In this document: positions 36,401-45,000 of the stretch, piece after piece
Position numbering within the stretch: the first letter of the stretch is position 1
How the letters are laid out: each line of letters opens with the position of its first letter
Assembly: GCA_021160245.1 (NCBI GenBank)
Contig: JAGHCW010000154.1
Span: 1 to 58,197 of the forward strand
DNA length: 58,197 nucleotides
Direction of reading: 5' to 3'
From: a bacterium
GTDB taxonomy: Bacteria; B130-G9
Notes under the pieces: generated by a model
The model's input: only the letters and a program-made list of their open reading frames with translations
Database searches by the model: none
Told to the model about the DNA's origin: nothing
Made by a program: the position numbers and the translations under genes

Positions 36401-38928
36401 GTGCCCGGATCCAAAATTGGAATTATCCGCGCCTCGCCACAGTTGTTATCGTCCTCGAATTGGTCATAGACGTAAACACCGTCAAAATAGCCATTGTCGC
36501 CGGGGGTCGCGATAGATGGATATTGAGCGATCGTCCGACCCTCGTCATCAACGCCGTAGTAATAGCCGAAATAACGCCCACGTGGCAAAGCGATGTTGCC
36601 TGTTCTCCAGGTGTCGCCCCCAGCTGAGTTCAGCCAGAAATCGTTGTCGAAGGGATTACTCAGGTCATCTGTCAGATAAGCATACCTGAGAATTGGGTCC
36701 GCGAGCTCCTCATCGACGAAATCGACTTGTAGCGTAAAAGAGTTGCCCTCTTGAACCTGAACGTATTCTGTCCCGTTCATAAGTTCCGGGAGCCCCTGAA
36801 CCCTTAATGAGGCGCCAATGTCATGGCCAAACCAGCTGATCTCGAATTCGTCTGGCAAAGCTCCCCCACCAACGAGTCGTTCGGGGAAGGAATAAGAAGC
36901 CCAGACGTTGCCATCAAGGATGGATGACGATGGATCAGTCGCACTGGGGGTGAATGAATCCCAGTAAGTATAGCTATTCCCCGCGTCATCGTTATATATG
37001 AAGACGCGAGAGACGCCATCGTCTGTGCCGAACATCACATTCTCAGTAAATGGATAAAAGGCGTAACCTGGCGCCCGCGCGCCCAGGTAGTTTACGCTCA
37101 AGCAGCGAACATCGTCCGAGCGCAGTCCGGACGTACCGCTCTGATAATTCGTCCAGGTTAGGGTGTTGCTGTTGAAGCGGGAAACCCCGTTATCCGTCGC
37201 CACCCAAATAATATCGTCCCCAATCGATCCCACGTCAGTTACGTTATTTGAGACGAGGCCATCGGCCATCGTGTATTGCACGGCGCCACTTGTCCCTCTA
37301 TACAAACCCTCCCCGGTGCTGCCCAGCCAGATATCGCCCTGGCCGTCAATCGTTATCGAGGTCAACTCACTGCCCAGTAGAAACGGCCCGAATGGAGGAG
37401 CTCCATCGAAACTGAAGCCGCCGTTGTTGGTCACCACCCATATAATGCCGGTTGCTTCATCAATATAAATATCATTGATATGGTCGTCTGGTATGTCAGG
37501 AGTAGTGTAAACAGTCATTGCGCCAGTGCCGACATCAAGACCGACCAAACCAGCCTCGGTTCCGATCCAGGTAGTGGCTCCATAGGGTCTAACGACGGAA
37601 GTAGTCGGGCTGGGGAGGCCATCCGCCTCGAAATAGTTCGACCAATTCACCCCATCGAACCAGCTAACGCCGCCGAGGGCTCCGAACCACGCTTCTTCGT
37701 AACTCCCGTTGGGGTCGCCATAAACCGAGGTTATGTCATTCGAGATGAGCTGGTCATCATACTCGAAGTCCCCAACAAGATAACCAGATGTGCCGAAATA
37801 GCGGGTCCAAATCCTATTGACAGTACCAAAGTAAACCTTGGTGTCGAACGGAATCATGGTCGCCCCTGTAGCCTCAATATCGTTCACAACTTGTGTGATT
37901 TCGCCAATCACCGAAATGGTGCTTCCTGAAGAACCTGTCAACGTCCAATAGGCCGCGCCAGCGTCGGTCCCAATCCAGAGGTTGCTCTCATCGTCAAACT
38001 CAAGAGATAGCACGCGGTCGGAAGGAAGACCGGCCCTGCCATCGATTGAGTTAAACCTAAGGCCGAGCGCGCTCATATCGCCCGCCGGGAAATGGGCAAT
38101 TGTGCCCGCACTCCCACCTGGCCCGTCGTCAGCCCACAAGCCCACTAGTCCATAGTCTTCCATTCCACAGAAGACTATTTCCCGCAGACCCGGCTCAGTT
38201 GCGCGAGCAACTGCATTGACGTTGTTACTGGGCAATTCACTGTTATTTGTATCCCAGTACTCAAATTGAATATCCATTGCCATCGGGATAGTTCGAATAA
38301 CTCCCTCTCCGACACTGCCCATCCATATTCTTCTATCCATCTCGCCACTGCCTTCGATGAAAATCGAGACTATATTCGGGTTGTCCGATGGAAGGCCATC
38401 AGTGCTGTCCCACGTATCCATAGTATAGTCATCGAACATGCCATAATAGATATAGGCAGGCCCCTGATCCGTGCCTATGAATATGACGTCTTCACCAAAC
38501 GAACCATTCAAAGCCTGAACATTGTCGGAGGGTAGGTCTGAATCGGCCGCTGTGAAGGAATAGCGGATTATACCTGTGTCAGGCTCAAATCCATGAAGAC
38601 CATATCCGTCCGTGCCAAGCCACTTTATATCGTAAAACTCCATATTCAGACGATCATAATGTCTAGACTTCGCAAGCGCCTGAATGTTATTCGTCGGAAG
38701 CCCATCTTCGGTCGTCCACTTCTCAAATGAAGCGGTAGTATCCGTGATATTGTAAACTCGCAACAACCCGCTGTTGGAAGCCCCCGCCCACAGCTCCTCG
38801 TCATCTAGAAGGAGCGTCGTAATGTCATCACCATTTACGAAATGCTCCCAGAACAATCCGATAGCCGTCGCGGCGAAGAGACTGGCAATCACCGAGACCA
38901 ATACTATCAACCGCCACCTTGATACCAT
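30451..38928 (-). CDS. Giant exported protein A (2825 aa): Reg_prop propeller, 2 PPC, PQQ propeller, 9 Ig-like, 3 ASH, C-terminal module
   Basis: A hydrophobic N-terminal segment (residues ~6-26) serves as signal or anchor. Residues ~35-690 are Reg_prop blades (W-[IV]-G-[TS] and LPS-[ND]-N motifs). Residues ~705-820 are an Ig-like spacer. Residues ~821-945 and ~955-1076 are two PPC domains (D-x-F-E-D-D-x-x-C; G-D-E-D-W). Residues ~1078-1435 are a PQQ-type propeller opening with WPMQGCDRGH and blades ending S-P-x-x-[DH]. Residues ~1438-2361 are nine Ig-like modules. Residues 2362-2709 are three ASH domains (D-F-G-x-[MV]). Residues 2710-2825 are the shared C-terminal module. No enzyme, kinase or beta-barrel was seen. 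AGGAGG lies 8 nt before the ATG. It is the last gene of the giant tandem, 120 bp after B. Confidence 0.88.
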   Translation of the reverse strand: MVSRWRLIVLVSVIASLFAATAIGLFWEHFVNGDDITTLLLDDEELWAGASNSGLLRVYNITDTTASFEKWTTEDGLPTNNIQALAKSRHYDRLNMEFYDIKWLGTDGYGLHGFEPDTGIIRYSFTAADSDLPSDNVQALNGSFGEDVIFIGTDQGPAYIYYGMFDDYTMDTWDSTDGLPSDNPNIVSIFIEGSGEMDRRIWMGSVGEGVIRTIPMAMDIQFEYWDTNNSELPSNNVNAVARATEPGLREIVFCGMEDYGLVGLWADDGPGGSAGTIAHFPAGDMSALGLRFNSIDGRAGLPSDRVLSLEFDDESNLWIGTDAGAAYWTLTGSSGSTISVIGEITQVVNDIEATGATMIPFDTKVYFGTVNRIWTRYFGTSGYLVGDFEYDDQLISNDITSVYGDPNGSYEEAWFGALGGVSWFDGVNWSNYFEADGLPSPTTSVVRPYGATTWIGTEAGLVGLDVGTGAMTVYTTPDIPDDHINDIYIDEATGIIWVVTNNGGFSFDGAPPFGPFLLGSELTSITIDGQGDIWLGSTGEGLYRGTSGAVQYTMADGLVSNNVTDVGSIGDDIIWVATDNGVSRFNSNTLTWTNYQSGTSGLRSDDVRCLSVNYLGARAPGYAFYPFTENVMFGTDDGVSRVFIYNDDAGNSYTYWDSFTPSATDPSSSILDGNVWASYSFPERLVGGGALPDEFEISWFGHDIGASLRVQGLPELMNGTEYVQVQEGNSFTLQVDFVDEELADPILRYAYLTDDLSNPFDNDFWLNSAGGDTWRTGNIALPRGRYFGYYYGVDDEGRTIAQYPSIATPGDNGYFDGVYVYDQFEDDNNCGEARIIPILDPGTGFPQYEDHSLIYDRLGPDQDWFSMPTLHGSWYYYFRTHHLSLDADTDIGVYSGTCPGASYLDGAQGNGGGAELWWECPADDDYFLMVTHGGWDGIYPVAIAHNYDISVVAYEVDDYEDDDVCSDAIPIEADCVGQYHTLAPHGDEDWLQFEALEGIRYRVFTYGIDDVITDTDVFVYSGSCGDLTLVDSDTQGGVGDNASVSFMCNESGTYYVQIALHNPGDIGSYYWVAVCSELWPMQGCDRGHRGYMDADGPLTDKVEWARSFGEYDLNDTVAIDQTARLFVTATDGTLYAVLPNGRLDWAYPSGIPTSLGPVIDHLGNVIMSLEDGSLMSITPDGLPNPDWVVNPLPLTGNSMEITALPTVGDDGWIYVPCEDGAVYPVAADTGGMGFSMQGAYGYPVVGSPAIDSDGNIYFTYGGAATYTAHCFRPDFSQRWAYSVPGAITTVSVTLSHDENQLYCGTEEGVLHGRSTSGPAIWTFATGGPIVGSPAVHPTAGTVYVPSMDGTLYSVDPVTQTANWQFDTDGPIVSSPVVDQAGRVYFGSDDGYFYCLNPNGTLLWSYDFGIPVDSSPSLDSYGFVYITVGHELFVFDEWVPDPRAPESTCDCPVKVTEPLIPVTFTSRDNKSGVKSIALWYRFSSGASWPLDFTDSQLAAYEETGVFDFVPTDGEGIYQFYTIAEDYVGNVEEAPATADCECLFNGAVPESSCISPEYDDAMPIPVSFVSEGVNGIFHTVLWFRFNGGAWTCSGQARQSTSGTIQFNVNRGDGVYDFRTVTRDNIGNQEAAPTGSDAPDSTTSYDTCRPVSSCWADDGGYITEAAIPVRFRSHDEFTGVASTTLYYRLAGGDWENSGLSMPGDEDTFAFDASGVGEGNLEFTTVAVDMAGNPELGPSSAKTSIIYDETAPQSACTLNRLTDSEIYLDYSAADNVSAIVEVQLWHRLSFEDWQLLPTRCSGPSGVFRFVPKRGDGTYEFYTVAIDAAGNVENASLLPDSLSVYFDVLAPSSLCMSPEITTTHQIQVSYQATELNNGLKSVKLFYRYEDGEWTDTGLTRSGAHGLFDVWLRVPLSYPDVDKRGRVVEGRYEFYTITEDHIGNIEDAPETADSITLLDTKPPSSWCESPDYVTGDSIEVSYQSFDGVTGVERVRLYWCYNGDEFEDSGMVISATEGTFTFDVPTAGDGEYSFYTQAIDVAGHRERIPDMSDTVSIVDRQAPVSECLCPTLTNETAVAVTFVAADERADPVLVYLWYTFNSSAPMDSGLSQTGNTGAFDFELTNGEGVYGFYTLCQDTAGNIEPVKTDEECFLLYDATAPISTCSSDIFANRSPLSIQFSAQDPDVGFDEDGCGVRGVKLLYRFRRYADLEPPDEWEDPGISMEIAAGTFSFWAREGEGFYDFISAADDWAGNVESERTEPDCSIIYDVSPPSSFCTGPDLVLDPRITIDFSVVEHTSGIDRTTLWYSYNEGPFLTTHITRTGQYGQISFRPRDGYGLYRFYTISTDNAGNVERPPLEPDCVTTYAANEPDIRLSHSVIDFGMVMPGNSGTVTVEVFNDGLLDLEVSSVAVDAMVPGFSIDAMFPMTIGPQMSSTFDVTFAPPFIGSFAAPATVTSNDPDEGTLVIDLIGSSEMSVSAPHIRVEPMNLDFGAVAIGQTDQMTFRVYNDRDPQGMGAVLYVYGLSQAGFGTAFEDGRPYSWYPRFVQMDSYITMTIEFTPDQARSYSTMFQIRSNDPNSPTPIQVSGTGVTGGGPTGGPDIDLSVNSIDFGQMVVNGYEGRELYVNNVGSGDLFVSRLEISGTPEGTFYETQHSPPGDWSFTVEPGGSQLVYLSFHPPSVGQFMHTLNIYSNDPAEPVVTVALLGEGTEGGPGGVGLEVSLATDKSIVKAGEELVLTFGIENESAEWPVDLLGAVILPDGTCLYYPGWSMDPQPVFVRLDPGASIGPMEIVRFRFGDFMPKGEYTFYVAAFNGNSCDMEIASNLASASWIFE
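31848..34611 (-). repeat. Nine Ig-like modules in giant protein A (protein-level repeat)
   Basis: Units of about 95-110 codons. Each begins P-x-S-x-C-x-x-P, has a central [LV]-W-[YF]-[RS]-[YF]-N-x-G segment, and ends with G-x-Y-x-F-Y-T-x-[AS]-x-D-x-A-G-N-x-E followed by a late Cys and Y-D. Copies are strongly diverged, not recent DNA duplications. Confidence 0.8.
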
Positions 38929-39017
38929 ATCGAGAACCTCCTAATTCAGCAGTTAGAAGACATCTTAATTACTATGACGATAGTACTCTAACCAGAGTGT
39001 TGTTAATGCTATATAGA

Positions 39018-39047
39018 ATTATATCCTTGAGCTTGGCTCCTCGCCAA
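39018..39047 (-). promoter_or_regulatory. Possible internal promoter between giant genes B and A
   Basis: On the minus strand TTGGCG (39047-39042), an 18-bp spacer and a perfect TATAAT (39023-39018). It lies just downstream of the B stop codon and 90 bp before the A start. This B-A gap is twice as long as the other gaps in the tandem. Confidence 0.35.
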
Positions 39048-39048
39048 T

Positions 39049-42000
39049 CTAGTAACTGCTCCCAACATCGAAATTGCAGGTCGATATCGGACCCATGAAA
39101 TCAAGGCTGCCGGGCGCCGCAAGAGCCGCATAGAAAGTGTAGGAGCCCGGTGCAATGCCCATACCCGGCGATATCCGCATGAGCTCGAAATCAACAAGCC
39201 TAAAACCTTCATCAAGAGTTAGAACGAATCCTGAAAGCTCTTGCGACCAATCCGGCCAAAAATAGAGACTACCAAATGGGTCTTGCACCGCGATATAGGC
39301 CTCTACATCTATGCTAGGGCCTTTATTCTCAACAGAAACATCAATCACGATCTCATCGTCGTCGTGCAACCTCGACGCGGCCTGCGCCTCGATGGAGATC
39401 GTTGGTGGCTCCACGAGAACGCCATAGCCAACGACTGGCACTTCCACCTTCGATGGCTGTCCACCTTTCACGTTAACCCACCATATCTCTAAAACTGCGC
39501 TAATCCTCCCCAACTCAGTAGGTTGGAAAATGATCTGAGCCGTGCTGTAATCCTCGCCCCCAATGGTAACGGGGAATGAACTTATGCATTCAAAGCTCTG
39601 AATGAGCGTGCTCTGTGATGCCACTACTACGTCCGTAACACGAAGGTCAGCACCACCCACATTCAATAGCTGCAGAGTGCTTGCGCTCACTTGGTTAAGA
39701 AGAACCTCACCGAAAGAGATGGATTCCGGGAAAACCCTCAATTCAGGTATGCCCGGAACATAGGAATATGTGGTGTCCGCCTCATCCGGAGCATCCTCCA
39801 CATTTCCGGCCTTATCAGTTCCGATGGAGTAGAATGAATACTCTCCTCTTCCATCTGTCGGGGAGAATCGGAATGAGTAACTCCAAGGCAGATTGGTTGT
39901 GGCGGAAGTAGCTTCCTGCCATTCACCGCCCGCATAGCTATACCAAAGCGCAACGTCACCAATGCCAGCTACCTCATCATCTACGGTGAAGTAAACAAAC
40001 ATCAGCTCACCGTCAACCTTCACCTCGCCGGTACATTCCGTCTCCGGCGGCGTCGCGTCATATATGCACGGAACCAGCGTCGAAGGCGTTGACTGAACAT
40101 TGCCTGAGTGATCCGTAGCGATACAGATGAAGCCATAGCGGCCCTCGCCTCGGTCAAGATGATAGGTGAAGGATGTCTCAGTCTCGTCCGCTGTAAGGCC
40201 TGTATCAAAGAAGTTCTCTAGTTCAAACTGACAATAAAGGTGGAGATTCGCTACGCCTGAACCCTCGTCTGTGCCCCAGCAGGAAAGCGTCGCGATCGTC
40301 GGCTCCGTCACAAAATATGGAGCAGAGACACCGGAACCCGGAGGGATAGTATCATATATGGTCGAGCATTCTGCCTCGTTCTTCATAATTTCACTACGGC
40401 CAGCCATGTCAATACTGTGAGTAAAGAACTCAAACACCCCGTCGCCCTCTGGCTTGAATGTAAGGACGCCCTGAGTCCCAGACCCAAAAACACCACTATC
40501 GGCCCACTTCTTAGCGCCTTCATCGTCCTTGGCGCCATCCTTGTTATACCAAAGGTAGGTGTTCATGAATCCCGTGTCATCGTGGGCCGTGAAATGAACG
40601 GCAACCGATTCACCAGATGTATACTCATCGCAGGTGCAGGTCGAGCTCGGCGCGAGAATATCCATATATGCTGTGCATTTGGCGGCAAGCGGCTCCTGAT
40701 TGCCAGAATAGTCCGAACTGACGCTTGCAAACTCGTAAACGCCCATTCCCTGGTCGCGATCGAATACGAATCGGCCACTGCCGTCGGCTGAGTGCCAGCC
40801 TATATCTCGCCAAGCGCCACCGTTAAAACGATAATAGATAACTGTGGTCTGAACGCCGCTAACATCATCGGTAGCCTCAAATGAAACGACAAAGGGCATA
40901 GAGGTCAAGAACATGACCGGCGCGCATTCGAACTCATCTTCGTCAAGGCCAGAAATCACCGTCCCATCTTTGGGAATGCAGACGAAACAAGATGATTGTG
41001 GATTGGTTACGTCATATCGCCACGTGGCCTTCGGAGGTGTCCAGAAGCCGGGCGTTGTTTCCGTATTCCCCACGATATCATGAGCTATTGTGTAGAATTC
41101 ATAGATGCCCTCTCCAAACGTCTCATCAAAGACGAACGTCCCAGTCCAGGGAATCGTCGCCGTCGAGACCCTTGTCCAGGACCCTGCAGAATAACCAATC
41201 CCTGGTGAATATCGATAGTATAGGTCCACATTCGTAACGGTTGATACGGCGTCCTGCGCTGTGAAGCTGATATTAATCGGAGTTGCTGTCGTAGCATACG
41301 GGCAAGAGCAGGAACTCGTCGGCGCCGAGGCGTCGTAGATTATCTCCATAAAGGATGTGGACTGCTCAACGTTGCCTGCAACGTCGGTGGCGATCGCCAT
41401 TACCTTATATTCGCCCTCGCCGCCAGAAAATGGCAATAAGAACTGCCCGGTCGCCTGCGCGCTCGAAAGCCCAGTAGATAGCCACGTAACTTGACCCGGA
41501 GGCATCCAGAATAACTCAACATTAGATACTCCCGATCCATTCTGGCCGTCGGTTGCCTCGTAAGATATCACAACTGTTGATTCGCTACTCATACCCGAAG
41601 CAAATATAAGCGTTGAGGGCAACTGGGTGTCCCTGAACATCGTGAAGTCCGGCACATCGTGCCCGGCCTCCATATTGCCCGCCATATCGCTCATCTGCGA
41701 ATAAAACTCGTAAGCACCGTCGCCGTCGACTGGTGTGAATGAAATAACACCAAACTCGCCCTGATCATTAAGCATCGGGCTCATCCACGCGCCGGCTTCA
41801 TATCTGACGAATAGCACAACATCATCGACGCCTGAGAAATCATCCCAAGCGGTGAACTCAATTGGGACATCCCCGCCTGTGGAATAAGCGGGTCCGTTGC
41901 ACATAGAAGTCCCTGCATTCCGGTCGAGTATAATGGTGCATTCGCCAAGATCATCCCTCTGAGCGCCAGTGGCGTTATCCCACGCCTCAGTCCGGAATAA

Positions 42001-45000
42001 ATAGACACCGTCGTCGGTAAGGCCAGAGAACTCAAAACTATCATTTAACGTTGCCGCTCCGGCTCCATCAATCGTAAGACCAGTGTCCATCTCCAGGCCG
42101 CCCTCGGACCGGTAGTAAAGCCGCACGGCATCCTGATTCTTAAGCCCCATGCCGCTGTTGTCTTGAGCGACGAATGGGATGATAACCGGCAACTCATTTG
42201 TGTAGGCCGGATCGAACGTCGGTGTAGAGGTCGGCGGCGCGGGCGCGTATGATGTCGTAACTACTTTGCCCTCTGCAATCGCACGAGTTATATGCTCCGC
42301 GTTGCCGCATTTGTCCGTTGCAAGCGCGGCAAAGAGATACTGACCGCCGGCTTCACCCAAGAAGGCTGTCGGGTAAAACTCGAACACCCCGCTGTCGCCT
42401 CCGACTGTGGGAATATTATACCTGCTCCAGTTGGCTGGATCAGAACTCTCATTGTTATATACGTACCAGAGATTCACATGATCCACGCCACTTCTATCGT
42501 CAACCGACCAAAAATCAATCAGCATGGGAGCTCTCGTGAATTCAAGAGGCACGCTGCAAGCCGAAGTTGGCGGAATTACATCATAAATCATAAAGCCGCA
42601 CGGCTGCGTGTCGGCACTGGGCGCCGGCTCCACATTCTCGGAGTTGTCCCAGCCCTGCGTGTAGAAGTAATAATGGCCATCCTCATTCTCGGGAAGAGTA
42701 ATCGTGAAATTGCCAAAGGGGCCAAACGCATTAAGGCCGGTATTTCGCCAGAGGCCATCATTGAATCTAAACCACAGCCTCGTCCGCGCCGGACCGCTCA
42801 GAACGTCAAAGAGCGTGAAGTCGATCTCGATATTCTCCCGGCTGACGGAATAACTCTCAAGCGCGCAATCTGAAACAGGCAGAGTGGTATCAAATACCGT
42901 TGTGCCCTTCACCTGCAGCGGCTCGATATTGGACGGGTCTGCGTTATCGTACGCTCTGGTACATAAATCGTAAATCCCCTCTGATGGCGGATTAAAGATA
43001 AAGCGTCCAGATGTCCCGTACTTCGGATCGAGCCCACTGTCCTGCCAAGCGCCGCCATCTTTGCTGAACCAAAGCTCCGTGTATGCCACGCCCGTCCTTC
43101 TCATGCCAGTGTCCCAAGCGGTGAAATCAAGCACGATCGGGACGGTATCCGCATTCCCATACGCCGGCGGCTCGTTCGGCGACTCAAACTGCGACGCCGG
43201 GTCCGCTGTGTCAGGCACGACGGAATCGTTGTAGCTGTAAAGCCGACCGTCAGGCTTTGCCCAATACAATGTGCCGTCATTGGCGATTGCGCAGGAAAGC
43301 GCCGGCGGCTCGCCCAAATCTGGGCTCTCCCATACAGACGCTCCAGAGGAAGTAATACAATGATACTTGTTGTCATCGGCGCCGAAATAGATGTGCCCAG
43401 AACGGTCCATAATAAGGGCCGACCTGACCGGCGCGCCGACATCATAAACTACTGTGGCTATGCTAGCGTATTGATCCTCAATTGCGTAGATATAGCCGTC
43501 ATCGCAACCAAAATAGACGGTTCCGTCTGGCGCTATTACCGGCACGGAGAGCACGCTATCCGGCATTATGATCTCCCAGCGCAAATCGGCAGCGCATGGC
43601 ATCAACATCGGGTCCGGACGCTCTGCGCAACAGAAGCGCCTCGTGGAAGACCCAAAGAATATCGAGCCATCCGTTGCCATGGCCGCGGCCATCCTGTCAT
43701 CCCTGAGGCCCTCGTCGTACCACCAGGACAATGCCCCATTCGGGTCCAACGTACCATCCGGATCAACCACGTGGAAAACTCCGCATCCGCCTCCGATATA
43801 GATATCCTCAAACTCACCAATCATCAGCGTCCCGGTAAACTCCTCGCCCTCTACATTTGAGATATACGGGAATCCTGCCTTGAGGCCGCCATTCATGTTG
43901 ACGGCATAGAGGTACCCGTCATCGTCGCCGAAGTAGATCGTGTAGTTCTCAACCCTGTTGATTGCAACGCCGGCTCGAATCGCCGCCTCAGTCTGCGACA
44001 CGTACGGGAATCCAGCCTTCAGTGCTCCGAGCTCGCTTACGCCATAAAGCCTACCGTCCTCAGTACCGAAATAGACGTAGCGATCGTAGGAGAGGGCGGG
44101 AGTTGTTGTGATTGCATGGGCTGTGTGATACGCCCACTTCAACGTGCCATCCGAGGCGACGGCCATCAAACTGTTGTCGCTTGTGCCAAAATAGACCGTC
44201 CCGTCCCCGTCGATTACAGGCGCTGTAGTAATTATGTCATTTGGTATCGTGTAAATCCAATTCACGTTCGTGCTGACCGGTCCGTCCACGGCCGAATTAC
44301 CAGTCCGCTCAAGGTCCCTTTGGAGCATCGGCCACTGCGGCCCATATACGGAGAACTGATAATGTCCCAACGCGCAGTCTAAGACTGCCGCCGGGTTTGA
44401 ATGCTCTACCATGATGTAATACTCGCCTGTATTGAGGCACGGGAAGACTATCTCGGTGTTCGTCGAATCCAAGTCCTGGCGAAGTAAAGCTGTTCCGGCG
44501 CAAGGATCGCCCCTATCATAGAGGTACACGTTGCCCGTATAGTCGAAAAAGCCCGGCGCGCGCTCAACTTCTATGAGATAAGTTATCTGCGACTCGGCGT
44601 AGAACTTAAACCAATCCACATCGCCCGGGGCCTCGAGATTATGTCCCGTATGCCAATAGCCATTGGTTGGAAGAAGAGTTGCTCCGGTGCAGGTGTTGTC
44701 TGCTGGCTCAAAGGCATCAGGGGCCCAGGGCTCGCAAGTAATCGTGGGCCCCGCATAGGGGCCATCATCAACCAGATTGTTATCGGCCTCAAGGGCATAG
44801 AAATGGAACGAGTGAGCACCGACTGCTAACTCGGGCCAAGCTGCCGTGTAACGCCAAAGGCCGCTACAATAGTCGCCCGATATGAGCGTCATGTCGTAGT
44901 CGCCACCGTCTATCTCAACCCACAGCCTGACGGGAGCCTCGCATTCCGGGTCCTCGTAGCGAACCGTATAAACAAACGTCTCGTTCCTATCGCCTGAAAG

